From NCBI GenBank assembly GCA_002441345.1, contig DJVU01000055.1, forward strand, positions 62,001-126,000: a stretch of DNA of 64,000 nt, written 5' to 3'. This document shows, in pieces, positions 28,058 to 36,566 of the stretch. A program made the position numbers and the translations under genes. This DNA comes from Bacteroidales bacterium UBA6248 (GTDB lineage Bacteria; Bacteroidota; Bacteroidia; Bacteroidales; Lentimicrobiaceae). Below the pieces are notes generated by a model. It made no database searches and was not told where the DNA came from. It saw nothing but the letters and a program-made list of their open reading frames with translations. Positions within the stretch are counted from its first letter, which is position 1; each line of letters begins with the position of its first letter.

Positions 28058-29314
28058 ATGGGTATTAAAGTACGGTTAACTGTCATGAATTTTTTTCAGT
28101 TTTTTATCTGGGGTTCATGGCTGATCACCATCGGGGCTTTCTGGTTTCAGCACAAACAGTGGTCGGGTGCTGAGTTTGGTGCTATTTTCTCAACTATGGG
28201 AATTTCCTCTCTCTTTATGCCGGCTATTGCAGGAATTATTGCCGACAGGTACATCAGTGCTCAAAAGCTCCTGGGGATCTTTCATCTGGCCGGTGCTGCC
28301 CTGCTTTATTATCTGCCAAATATCGACGATCCGGGTGTCTTTTTCTGGGTAATGCTCGTAAATATGATGTTTTATATGCCAACCATTTCACTGACCATAG
28401 CAGTAGCATACACATCATTGAAAAAGAGCGGATTGGATATAGTTACGCATTATCCTCCCATTCGGGTGTGGGGCACGGTGGGCTTTATTGTTGCAATGTG
28501 GATCGTCAGTCTGCTGCACATCGAGACTTCCTCGGCCCAGTTTTATGTTGCAGCCGGAGCTTCACTGTTCCTTGGCCTTTATGCCTTTACCCTTCCCGAT
28601 TGTCCTCCTGCTGGTCATAAAGGTGAAAAGAGATCCCTGTTTGATGCGATGGGCCTCAATGCCTTCTCTCTGTTTAAAAACTACAAGATGGCGTTGTTTT
28701 TTGTGTTTGCCATGCTGCTCGGTGCTGCTCTTCAGCTTACAAATATGTATGGGGATACATTCCTTCACGATTTTGCCAAAATACCCGAGTTTCAGAATCT
28801 GATAGCGGTTAGGTATCCGGCTATTATTATGTCGATTTCACAGATATCGGAGACTCTTTTTATTCTGGCAATCCCTTTCTTTTTAAAGCGTTTCGGAATC
28901 AAGAAGGTGATGCTTTTCAGTATGATTGCATGGGTGTTCAGATTCGGACTTTTCAGTTTCGGCGATCCGGCAGGCGGATTATGGATGATCATTCTTTCAG
29001 GGATTATTTATGGAATGGCTTTCGATTTCTTTAATATTTCAGGGTCGCTGTATGTTGAAACACAGAGTCATTCGGGCATACGGGCAAGCGCACAGGGCCT
29101 GTTTATGATGATGACCAACGGATTTGGAGCCCTGGCGGGAAGTTACCTCAGCGGTATCCTCATCGATAAGTTTTTCCTTCTTGAAGACGGATCAAAAAAC
29201 TGGCCTGAGATATGGATGGCTTTTGCTATTTATGCACTGGTGATTACCGTAGCTTTTGCTATACTATTCAAGCACAGGCACAATCCGGATGATTTTGTAA
29301 GCGTTAAGCACTGA
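28058..29314 (+). CDS. Nucleoside permease, MFS (NupG/XapB-like)
   Basis: Inner-membrane nucleoside:H+ symporter of the NHS/NupG branch of the MFS; 418 aa with 12 hydrophobic helices. The start MGIKVRLTVMNFFQFFIWGSWLITIG is characteristic of NupG-type proteins, with IIADRYISAQKLLG as the cytoplasmic loop 2-3 motif and GSLYVETQSHSGIRASAQGLFMMMTNGFGALAGSYLSG in the C-terminal half. The frame opens upstream at 28001, but the -7 box at 28014-28021 lies inside that extension and ATG 28058 is the clean family start. A terminator follows at 29347-29392. Which nucleosides it moves is not predictable. No nucleoside hydrolase or kinase is adjacent. Confidence 0.88.
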   Translation: MGIKVRLTVMNFFQFFIWGSWLITIGAFWFQHKQWSGAEFGAIFSTMGISSLFMPAIAGIIADRYISAQKLLGIFHLAGAALLYYLPNIDDPGVFFWVMLVNMMFYMPTISLTIAVAYTSLKKSGLDIVTHYPPIRVWGTVGFIVAMWIVSLLHIETSSAQFYVAAGASLFLGLYAFTLPDCPPAGHKGEKRSLFDAMGLNAFSLFKNYKMALFFVFAMLLGAALQLTNMYGDTFLHDFAKIPEFQNLIAVRYPAIIMSISQISETLFILAIPFFLKRFGIKKVMLFSMIAWVFRFGLFSFGDPAGGLWMIILSGIIYGMAFDFFNISGSLYVETQSHSGIRASAQGLFMMMTNGFGALAGSYLSGILIDKFFLLEDGSKNWPEIWMAFAIYALVITVAFAILFKHRHNPDDFVSVKH

Positions 29315-29346
29315 TTTTTATTCATTCTGATGAAATATTCAACTTC

Positions 29347-29392
29347 TTCCTTTTCCGGCTCTTTTTTTTCGGCCGGATAAGGAATTTTTATT
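29347..29392 (+). terminator. Intrinsic terminator of the nucleoside permease gene
   Basis: Stem TTCCTTTTCCGGC (29347-29359) with GCCGGATAAGGAA (29372-29384), one mismatch, then TTTTTATTT. Confidence 0.7.
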
Positions 29393-29459
29393 TAATCATA
29401 TCGTCAGAAAACATTACTTTGAGGGGTCAGACGCATTTGTTTGGTAACGAAAATAATCT

Positions 29460-29467
29460 TAGGTTTG
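29460..29467 (+). promoter_or_regulatory. -7 promoter box for the gene at 29489
   Basis: TAGGTTTG (TAnnTTTG), 21 nt before the ATG. TTG at 29437-29439 is 20 nt upstream and TTTG also occurs at 29440-29443, so a full Bacteroidota promoter is plausible. Confidence 0.6.
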
Positions 29468-29488
29468 TAAGTCCAAATTATCCAAACC

Positions 29489-30277
29489 ATGAGCATAAAG
29501 CGATACCTTTATTTATCCATGACTCCGGAAGCCCTCATTTCTTCCATGCTTCCACCCGAAGAGTTTGGCGTTTATTACGCAGTTGGTACAAACAAGCGTA
29601 CATCCGGCCAGGCTTTATTTTTTGAAATCGACCCCGGCTTTAAGAGCGACTATTTCAACATGGCGAGTATAGAAACCCGCTGTGTTCCGCATGTTGACGG
29701 GAAACCCAAGCGTTCTGTATATCTTTCGACGTATCGTGTTCTTGAGAATATTCCGCTCAGTGCGTTCCGAAATCTGTATCTTACTACCTCCGACGGTAAA
29801 GTGCTTGAGCTGACCAAATCGCAGTACATCCCGGAAGAAAAGCCTATATTGCATCTGTATCAGCAACTTTGTCCGGTAACGCCCAGGGTTGTGAGCAAGC
29901 TTGCACCGCCGAAATTTACGGAATGGGTAACTGACCGGCATAATCCGATTTATTTCCCCAAAATTGTATTTGTTGAACTAATACTTAACCGGCTTGCAGA
30001 GGATCCTCTTACTGCGCCCGTTGGTAATCTTCCATACGCCAACAAGGATCATCTGCGCGATTGCCTCATCGGCTTGTACATGGGTTACGAAAAGCCAACC
30101 AAAACGGTTAACCGTTTTTATCAGGGTGATGTGCTGTACCGTACGGTGAAAAACGGTTTCTTCGTCGGCGACAAAGAAGGATTTCTGTTTTACAAGTTCC
30201 CTGAAACGGATGAACTGCAGAAACTTTATTATCCGTGGTGGCGTTCGGCGCTAAACCTTGAGTTTCCCGAGAAATAG
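29489..30277 (+). CDS. Conserved-looking cytoplasmic protein of unknown function
   Basis: I do not recognise this 262-aa protein. It has no signal peptide, membrane segment or nucleotide-binding motif. It begins MSIKRYLYLSMTPEALISSMLPPEEFGVYYAVGTNKR and has a mixed alpha/beta composition with many aromatic residues (e.g. KLYYPWWRSALNLEF at the end). Good codon usage, a clear promoter and a following hairpin region show that it is real. It is isolated between the nucleoside permease terminator and the convergent pyrophosphatase gene, so context says little. A structural search would be the way to assign it. Confidence 0.8.
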   Translation: MSIKRYLYLSMTPEALISSMLPPEEFGVYYAVGTNKRTSGQALFFEIDPGFKSDYFNMASIETRCVPHVDGKPKRSVYLSTYRVLENIPLSAFRNLYLTTSDGKVLELTKSQYIPEEKPILHLYQQLCPVTPRVVSKLAPPKFTEWVTDRHNPIYFPKIVFVELILNRLAEDPLTAPVGNLPYANKDHLRDCLIGLYMGYEKPTKTVNRFYQGDVLYRTVKNGFFVGDKEGFLFYKFPETDELQKLYYPWWRSALNLEFPEK

Positions 30278-30369
30278 CCGTTATCTTCACATTTTATTCA
30301 AGTCCGGTGAATCCATGGGGTTTGCCGGATTTTTACTATCCGTTCAGTCATTTTATTTGTGAAAAAGCT

Positions 30370-30419
30370 AAAGCTCCCTGCCGGGGTATTGCCATTAAGC
30401 AATACTGGCGGGGAGCTTT
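30370..30419. terminator. Long bidirectional terminator hairpin before hppA end
   Basis: Left arm 30370-30392 pairs with 30399-30419 (ends AAAGCTCCC/GGGAGCTTT, inner TATTGC/GCAATA, two G-U pairs and a small bulge), loop CATTAA. Minus-strand transcripts meet a U5 tract after it; plus-strand transcripts meet U4. Confidence 0.7.
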
Positions 30420-30442
30420 TGCATTAAATGAACGGGGGCCTG

Positions 30443-32827
30443 CTATTGTTTGATTCGCATACCGTAAAAAGAACGATAAACGAAGAACAATCCAATGATG
30501 AGGAAGAAAACTCCGATCAGGGGTGTCCAATCGGAAGCGCCAGTGGTTTTGGCTGACTGACTCATCTTTACTGCAATCTCAACTGCAAGCAATCCAAACA
30601 GTGTCGAGAATTTGATAATGGGGTTAAGTGCTACAGAAGAAGTATCCTTGTAAGGATCGCCAACGGTATCGCCTACCACGGTAGCCTCGTGCAGTGGAGT
30701 TCCTTTTTCTTTCAGGTCAACCTCAACAACCTTTTTTGCATTGTCCCAGGCACCTCCGGCATTGGCCATATACATTGCCTGGAAAAGTCCGAACACTGCG
30801 ATGGAAATCAGGTAAGAGACAAAGAAATTGGGATTGAAGAAGGCAAAGGCAAGAGTAAGTGAGAAAATGACACCGAAAATGTTCCACATTCCGGCCTGAG
30901 CATATTGTGTACAGATTTTTACCACCGCTTTTGAATCGTTGATATCGGCTTCGTCTTTATCAAGTTTTATATTGCGTTTGATAAACTCAACGGCTCTGTA
31001 AGCGCCAGTGGTAACCGCCTGCATGGAAGCTCCTGAAAACCAGAATATTACGGCTCCGCCGGCGATAAATCCAAGAAGTACAGGAGCATCCGTGAGGCTC
31101 AGATTAAGAAGGCCGAGCTGATCGAGCAGAAGGATAATGGCAAAAATCATGGTAGTAGCTCCGATTACAGCAGTACCAATGAGCACGGGTTTGGCAGTAG
31201 CCTTAAATGTGTTTCCGGCCGAATCATTGGCCTCGAGGTAGTGCTTGCCGCGACTGAAGTCGGGTTCGAATCCGAAATCGTTTTTGATTTCATTGCTGAT
31301 TCCCTGAATCTTCTCGATTTGTGATAGCTCGAACACCGACTGAGCATTATCGGTTACCGGGCCATAGCTGTCGACGGCAATGGTTACCGGTCCCATTCCG
31401 AGGAATCCGAAGGCGACAAGACCGAAGGAGAAGATTGCGGGATAATTCATAATAGCTTCCAGACCAAGTCCGGAGATGGCAAATGCACCAGCCATAAGTC
31501 CCATGATTACCATTCCTTTCCAGAATGCACTGAAGTTGCCGGCAACCATACCCGAGAGTATGGTAAGTGAAGCGCCGCCTTCGCGGGAAGCGGTAACGAC
31601 TTCGTTTACATGTCGCGATTTGGAGCTTGTGAAGGCTTTTGTAAATTCGGGAATGATGGCTGCCGCCAATGTTCCGAGGCTGATTATAGAAGCCAGTTTC
31701 CACCATAGACCGGAGCCTGGCATGAGATCTCCAATAAGCAGATAACTAACGATATAGGTAACGATAATGGATACGATGGAGGTAATCCAAACCAGGGAGG
31801 TCAGCGGAGCTTCGAAATCGAAGTCGTTTTTTTTGCTATAACGTCCGGAGGAATACCATTGGTTAATCTGATAGGAAAAGATAGAGGTGAAGACCATGAG
31901 TATTCGCATTGCGAAAATCCAGACGATCAAAGTACTCTGAAAGTCGATACCCATCGCAAGGACGATAAACGAGATCAGGGCAACGCCTGTTACGCCATAG
32001 GTTTCAAACCCGTCGGCAGTGGGGCCAACGCTGTCGCCTGCGTTATCGCCGACGCAATCGGCTATAACACCGGGGTTACGCGGGTCATCTTCTCCGATGG
32101 CGAAAACTATCTTCATAAGGTCAGAGCCTATGTCGGCGATTTTTGTAAAGATACCTCCTGCAATCCGGAGTGCGGAGGCGCCGAGCGATTCGCCAATGGC
32201 AAATCCGACAAAACAGGCCCCGGCGCTTTCACCGGGAACAAACAGCAGGATAATCAGCATCATGATCAGCTCAACGGTGATCAACAGAACTCCCACACTC
32301 ATACCTGCCTGCAGAGGAATAGATACAACATTCCATGGCTTTGATTTAAGCGCAGCGAACGATGTGCGGCTGTTGGCCAGGGTGTTGATGCGAATGCCAA
32401 ACCATGCTACGCTGTACGACCCGAGGATACCGAGAACAGACCATAGCAGCACCAGTGTAACCTTGCCAAGTTCCATGTGATTGAGGCCGAAGAAATAATA
32501 GAATATAGCAGCCCCTATGATAAGAAACAGAATTATAAGGAACCTGCCTTGCTGAAAAAGATAGATTTTGCAGGTTTCGTAAATGATATCGGAAACGGCC
32601 AGCATCGAACGGTGGGCCGGCAGTTTTTTTATCTTCATGAACTGCAGAACGCCAAATGCCATTCCGAGGGCGATTATAAAAATACCCCACATCAGAAGAG
32701 TATGGCCATTCATGCCAAACTTCTGGAAATAACTCGTACTTAAATCCGGAATCGGGAGATCGGCTTCACTTGCCCGGGATAAAACAGGTAGTAATGCTGC
32801 AACAATCAAAAATGAAATTCTCTTCAT
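30443..32827 (-). CDS. hppA: Membrane-bound ion-pumping pyrophosphatase
   Basis: Couples PPi hydrolysis to H+ and/or Na+ export across the inner membrane, saving energy in an anaerobe. 794 aa with about 16 TM segments and a cleavable-looking N-terminus. The PPi/Mg site is visible as DDPRNPGVIADCVGDNAGDSVGPTADGFETYGVTGV, with DxxxDxxxD-type Asp pairs. A second acidic set is in ATVVGDTVGDPYKDTSSVALNPIIKFSTL at the C-terminus. The motif ANDSAGNTFKATAKPVLIGT carries Lys where the K+-dependent subclass usually has Ala, but this is a divergent Bacteroidota-type protein, so K+ dependence and the pumped ion are uncertain. Promoter at 32875-32882. The neighbour is unrelated. Confidence 0.96.
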   Translation of the reverse strand: MKRISFLIVAALLPVLSRASEADLPIPDLSTSYFQKFGMNGHTLLMWGIFIIALGMAFGVLQFMKIKKLPAHRSMLAVSDIIYETCKIYLFQQGRFLIILFLIIGAAIFYYFFGLNHMELGKVTLVLLWSVLGILGSYSVAWFGIRINTLANSRTSFAALKSKPWNVVSIPLQAGMSVGVLLITVELIMMLIILLFVPGESAGACFVGFAIGESLGASALRIAGGIFTKIADIGSDLMKIVFAIGEDDPRNPGVIADCVGDNAGDSVGPTADGFETYGVTGVALISFIVLAMGIDFQSTLIVWIFAMRILMVFTSIFSYQINQWYSSGRYSKKNDFDFEAPLTSLVWITSIVSIIVTYIVSYLLIGDLMPGSGLWWKLASIISLGTLAAAIIPEFTKAFTSSKSRHVNEVVTASREGGASLTILSGMVAGNFSAFWKGMVIMGLMAGAFAISGLGLEAIMNYPAIFSFGLVAFGFLGMGPVTIAVDSYGPVTDNAQSVFELSQIEKIQGISNEIKNDFGFEPDFSRGKHYLEANDSAGNTFKATAKPVLIGTAVIGATTMIFAIILLLDQLGLLNLSLTDAPVLLGFIAGGAVIFWFSGASMQAVTTGAYRAVEFIKRNIKLDKDEADINDSKAVVKICTQYAQAGMWNIFGVIFSLTLAFAFFNPNFFVSYLISIAVFGLFQAMYMANAGGAWDNAKKVVEVDLKEKGTPLHEATVVGDTVGDPYKDTSSVALNPIIKFSTLFGLLAVEIAVKMSQSAKTTGASDWTPLIGVFFLIIGLFFVYRSFYGMRIKQ

Positions 32828-32874
32828 AAATGTGTTTTAGTTAGATCTGTATCGGTTGGTGTGTTTTGATGTGA

Positions 32875-32882
32875 CAAATATA
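32875..32882 (-). promoter_or_regulatory. -7 promoter box for hppA
   Basis: The minus strand reads TATATTTG (TAnnTTTG), 47 nt before the ATG at 32827. Confidence 0.5.
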
Positions 32883-33360
32883 GAAAAGTAAATACTAATT
32901 TCTTGTTGCATTTTTCAGCTTTTTTTTGCAACTTACTGTAAATATGAGATTTTCGGTAATGCTTTAAGAAGAGTTCAGCGGCTTAGTTGCTCATTTTCCG
33001 ATATTTCCGCAAACGATTGCACTAAATGAAAATCCAATTCGGATACAGAATTAATTTCAGCTCCGGGATTTTATGGTGGTAAAATCCTGATCGCGTATTC
33101 CGGCTTCTTTTGGCTTCTGTTTGAAAATAAGTATGCATGCTTATGCCGGATTGCTGTGAATTTGAAGCATTTGAAAGTACTTATGTTATACTCAGTCAGT
33201 GCATTGCTAAAGTGTGACAGGTTTTTATATATGCAAATGACGGGCATGAGGCTGTATTAACCATTATGGTTATTACCCGGAAAGCATTTTTATTACATTT
33301 GCCGGAATTTTCTCAGGTATATTACCTATTTTTATCATCGTAAACGAATTTTGACTGCGG
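32883..33360. other. Long intergenic region upstream of the bifunctional nuclease gene
   Basis: About 480 bases with no supported gene. A perfect 8-bp hairpin GGATTTTA/TAAAATCC with loop TGGTGG (33066-33087) is the only clear structure. The region is AT-rich near its right end. Confidence 0.5.
33066..33087. repeat. Perfect 8-bp hairpin in a gene-poor gap
   Basis: GGATTTTA and TAAAATCC with a 6-nt loop; not followed by a T run, so it is not a terminator. It could be an operator or part of a small RNA. Confidence 0.3.
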
Positions 33361-33951
33361 ATGGAAAAGATTGCGCTGAATTTACTCGGGATGATCAACA
33401 GTCAGTCACAAAGTGGTGCATATACTTTAATTTTGGGGGAGGCAGAAGGAAAGCGGCGCTTGCCTATCCTTATCAATGGGTTTGAAGCTCAGGCAATTCT
33501 GTTCCATATTGAAAAGATCAAAATACCACGTCCACTTACGCACGACTTGTTTAAGAACTTTGCTGACACCTTTAATATTCGCATTAAAGAGGTGATTATC
33601 AGTAAGTTTGCTCAAGGTATATTTTATGGTACGCTTATTTGCGAAGATGAAAAGGGAATCCGGGAAATAGATTCACGGACTTCAGATGCAATTGCACTTG
33701 CGGTTCGGTTTGGCTGTCCGATATTCACATACGAAAAAGTGCTGACGGATGCGGGCGTTTCTATTGATGAGGAACCGGATATAGATGATCTTGCTACCGG
33801 AAACCTGGACGATGACAGGGAAGAATTTGATTTTGATAAATTCTCCGATACGGAGCTTGAGGAAATGATGAATGAGGCCATAGAGAAGGAAGAGTACGAG
33901 CGTGCCTCACTAATCAGGGATATCCTGAATCGCAGAAAATCCGGCTTGTAA
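33361..33951 (+). CDS. Bifunctional nuclease family protein (DUF151) with UVR domain
   Basis: A 196-aa protein of the DUF151/BFN family: residues ~1-130 match the BFN fold (LILGEAEGKRRLPILINGFEAQAI, then RPLTHDLFKNF and SRTSDAIALAVRFGCPIFTYEKVL). The acidic linker leads to a UvrB/UvrC-interaction-like helical hairpin (~158-193, DTELEEMMNEAIEKEEYERASLIRDILNRR). BFN proteins from plants have RNase/DNase activity; whether the bacterial ones do is not settled. The start ATG 33361 follows GACTGCGG with no Shine-Dalgarno. An intrinsic terminator (34010-34044) ends the unit. It is monocistronic. Confidence 0.93.
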   Translation: MEKIALNLLGMINSQSQSGAYTLILGEAEGKRRLPILINGFEAQAILFHIEKIKIPRPLTHDLFKNFADTFNIRIKEVIISKFAQGIFYGTLICEDEKGIREIDSRTSDAIALAVRFGCPIFTYEKVLTDAGVSIDEEPDIDDLATGNLDDDREEFDFDKFSDTELEEMMNEAIEKEEYERASLIRDILNRRKSGL

Positions 33952-34009
33952 CCGGATTTTCCTCATTGGGGTCTGGCAACCCTTCTGATCTGCATTGATG
34001 CATCTTACT

Positions 34010-34044
34010 GCTGAAGCACTTTTTTTCCGGCTTCAGCTTTTTTT
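34010..34044 (+). terminator. Intrinsic terminator of the bifunctional nuclease gene
   Basis: Perfect stem GCTGAAGC/GCTTCAGC (34010-34017, 34030-34037) followed by seven T. It overlaps by two bases the 3' end of the convergent gene (stop at 34043). Confidence 0.8.
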
Positions 34045-34477
34045 AGCCTTTCCTGTTCAGCTTCTTAATAATTTTTGCCGCTATCCGTTTTGTGTTGAAT
34101 GGAATATCGCTTACTGCTTTTTCAGCATCAAGCTGGATGCCACAGTCGCTCAGGGGCAGGTAACGGGCAGCTATACAACATGTGCTGAAGGGAATGTCGT
34201 TGGCAATCGGTTCAGGATCCGGAGCTGAACACAAACCCGTAAAGTGATCGACCCATACGTTTCGTGTGCTGAAGGGAATGTCGTCGATGTAAGCCTCCGG
34301 TTCCGGAACGGGCATCGCAAACATAGGATTGAATGCCTGGCCTGAGGAATCATCGCCCGTGCTGAATGCAACCGCAGCTGTATCGGTTGTTGAAGATTCT
34401 CCTGCACCTGCCTCAATCGTGAATCCCATCTGCAGAAGCAGTAATAACGTTAGCTGGATAATTATTTTCGTTTTCAT
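34043..34477 (-). CDS. Small secreted protein with three DIPF repeats
   Basis: I do not recognise a function. 144 aa: a signal peptide (MKTKIIIQLTLLLLLQMGFTIEAGAGE) then a Ser/Thr-rich part, then three copies of a short unit with the core DIPFST or DIPFNT (each D-I-P-F-S/N-T, spaced 28-30 residues, followed by a basic, Ile/Ala-rich stretch in the last two). The frame opens upstream to 34558, but ATG 34477 gives the signal peptide. Two of the repeat cores are identical over 20 bases. Similar short DIPF-type repeats occur in exported Bacteroidota proteins; the role is unknown. No partner is adjacent apart from the T9SS cargo gene ~0.4 kb upstream on the same strand. Confidence 0.75.
   Translation of the reverse strand: MKTKIIIQLTLLLLLQMGFTIEAGAGESSTTDTAAVAFSTGDDSSGQAFNPMFAMPVPEPEAYIDDIPFSTRNVWVDHFTGLCSAPDPEPIANDIPFSTCCIAARYLPLSDCGIQLDAEKAVSDIPFNTKRIAAKIIKKLNRKG
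34091..34284 (-). repeat. Three DIPF-coding repeat cores
   Basis: Cores at 34091-34110, 34181-34200 and 34265-34284 (periods 90 and 84 bases). The last two are identical over 20 bases; the first differs at four positions. Confidence 0.65.
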
Positions 34478-34853
34478 GGTTTGAATCTTTTTGGTTCCTG
34501 GCACAAGGAGTATGTCTAAAAGTGTGCCAAAATTTATAAATAATTGATATTGAGGCATATAAGTAATATATAATGCGTATTTTAACCCCTGGGTGTCCGT
34601 TTTCGGATAGTCGGTTTCCGGAAGCGAACATGGAACTCCGGAAGCGCAGGAAAACTCCCGGCCATACCCTTATCCAAAGGGGCAGTTACTGAAGGAAACC
34701 GGTTTTTTTGTCAGGAGTGTCCGGTGTCTTTTAAAGGGGTGCCAATTCAGGAACCATAATTCAGCAGAACGGTAAGCCTGTCTTTCCGAAGCATTTGCGC
34801 AGGGGGGGGGCGCGAATTCAAATGCGGGGCTGCTGACCGGTCGCCGGCGTATT
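34478..34853. other. Intergenic region with a G9 run inside an inverted repeat
   Basis: About 375 bases between two minus-strand genes. It holds the G9 tract at 34802-34810, enclosed by GCATTTG/CAAATGC (34791-34797, 34819-34825). I see no other gene, and no -7 box close to the start at 34477. Confidence 0.45.
34802..34810. repeat. G9 homopolymer downstream of the T9SS cargo gene
   Basis: Nine consecutive G on the plus strand, 44 bases beyond the stop codon of the minus-strand gene at 34854. It is in the loop of the inverted repeat 34791-34825. It is outside any open frame. Confidence 0.6.
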
Positions 34854-36374
34854 TTAGTTTTTAATGAAAACGGCAGCTCCGTGCGTATTTCCGTCGGTGA
34901 CCCGGATAAGATATATTCCGGGTCGAAGCAGGCTGATTTCGGGTTCCAGGAAGCCGTTATTCTGTATGTTGCCGGATTTTAGCACAACATTACCACTTCC
35001 CGTAGCTATGGAATAGGAAATTTCACGTTTAAATACTCCGGTTTCTATGCGAAGAATCTCACTGGCAGGGTTAGGGTATATGCGCAATGCGTTAATGTTT
35101 TCCTCATTGATACCTTCGCAGATCTCAAACTGAACAGAACATTCGTCGAAGCCGCTGCACTGGCCTTGTTCGAACTCTGCTCTTACCAGTGCCACACCTA
35201 ATCCCACACCCGTTGAGTCAAGGGTAAACGTTCCGTCGGCCGACACCATGGTTCCATTAACATACCACCGGATTGCCTCATAGAAATGCGGGGAGGAGAA
35301 GGTGATGGATTCATAGGCACAGATTACGGTATCGTTACCGAGCGTCAGGTGTTCGAAAGGTATCACTTCAATGGTGATGGATGCGGTTTGCCAGGTACCT
35401 GCGGCATCCGATACAAAAACCTCGTATGTGGTTGTGGAGTCCGGTTCTACAGTAATAGACTGGGTAGTTTGCCCTGTGCTCCAGAAGAATTCGTAAGGTG
35501 GCGTACCTCCGCTGACGGAAACGCCAATTGTCAGGGATTCGCCTTTGCAGACCAACTGATCAGGATCCGGGATAAGAACCATCGGATCGAAATTCTGGAT
35601 AATATCCTTGTATCTGGCAGCAAACATGCCGTTTTCCTCGGTTATCGAGAGCAGGGGAACGTCATGTCCCGTTCCCAGCCACTGGTATTCGGTATAATGT
35701 CTTATAACCGGGAATCCCATCTGCAGGGAATCGATGTAAAGACTGTCGTACTCGTAGATGCTCGATTTAACACGCAGCACATCGAAAGATCCGAGCGGTG
35801 TTGTCAGGCTTCCCCAACCATCCACGTGGTTTACCCTTTTTCGCATTATACTGAAGTAGCCCATTCCTGGAATTCCGAGGCTGTAACTGGAAGTGCTTGA
35901 GTCGGGCTGGGAAGTATATTGCAAAGGGAAGGAATAGATGCGTTCCGGCTGGTCAAATTTCATTGGAACGGGAATTCCCATTATGGTTGCGGCATATCCC
36001 GGTCTAACGTAGGAAGCATTGGTTGCCATGTAATACACATAGGCATCGCTGATTTCAAATCCCGGAACAAAGTCGATCATTTCAACGGGAGAAGCCAGAT
36101 TGGCGACCGTGGAATTAAAAATAATCTGGTAAAAAGGAGGAGTTGAATTTATGCTGACATAGCGTTCAACGGATTGGTTTTGAGCTGTTAATGACGAGAA
36201 ATCCCATGTAAAATCCGGACCGGTTGCGTCCGGTTCAAATCCCGGTATGTTCGTAGTTGTACTGATGCGGATTGTATCGCCGACAAAAGGCATGTCGTTA
36301 CGGGTGATTACAATCTGCGAAAAAGCCTGAAGTCCGGCAAAGATGAAGGAAATGGCAAGTATAAACGATCTCAT
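34854..36374 (-). CDS. T9SS type A sorting domain-containing secreted protein
   Basis: A 506-aa exported protein. Signal peptide 1-~20 (MRSFILAISFIFAGLQAFSQ). The large N-terminal part (~20-280) is of unknown fold. It is followed by a PKD/Ig-like segment (~290-350: GGTPPYEFFWSTGQTTQSITVEPDSTTTYEVFVSD) and a C-terminal T9SS type A domain (~435-506: LRIYPNPASEILRIET ... LLRPGIYLIRV), which directs secretion and anchoring through the type IX machinery. The frame opens further upstream at 36410, but ATG 36374 precedes the signal peptide. It lies on the same strand after tamB with a 192-bp gap. The substrate or ligand of the N-terminal region is unknown. Confidence 0.9.
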   Translation of the reverse strand: MRSFILAISFIFAGLQAFSQIVITRNDMPFVGDTIRISTTTNIPGFEPDATGPDFTWDFSSLTAQNQSVERYVSINSTPPFYQIIFNSTVANLASPVEMIDFVPGFEISDAYVYYMATNASYVRPGYAATIMGIPVPMKFDQPERIYSFPLQYTSQPDSSTSSYSLGIPGMGYFSIMRKRVNHVDGWGSLTTPLGSFDVLRVKSSIYEYDSLYIDSLQMGFPVIRHYTEYQWLGTGHDVPLLSITEENGMFAARYKDIIQNFDPMVLIPDPDQLVCKGESLTIGVSVSGGTPPYEFFWSTGQTTQSITVEPDSTTTYEVFVSDAAGTWQTASITIEVIPFEHLTLGNDTVICAYESITFSSPHFYEAIRWYVNGTMVSADGTFTLDSTGVGLGVALVRAEFEQGQCSGFDECSVQFEICEGINEENINALRIYPNPASEILRIETGVFKREISYSIATGSGNVVLKSGNIQNNGFLEPEISLLRPGIYLIRVTDGNTHGAAVFIKN

Positions 36375-36566
36375 GGGTTCTGAATTAAAGACTTTCAATA
36401 AAGTACACATTTGCTGTCGAAAACAACATGCTAAAATACATCAAAAATTGGTTGGACTTATTAGCTGATTATGGTTTTGCGAAATTCGCGAAATATTTGC
36501 AGTCCGGATTTTAGCAGTATTTCCGTTATCAAATCTGATTCAGACAGTTATTACGGGAGCCGTGTA

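Noticed and set aside
31259..31278. GGGTTCGAATCC-like sequence resembling a tRNA T-arm
   Set aside because: Part of the pyrophosphatase gene (segment encoding FGFEPDFS). No cloverleaf around it.
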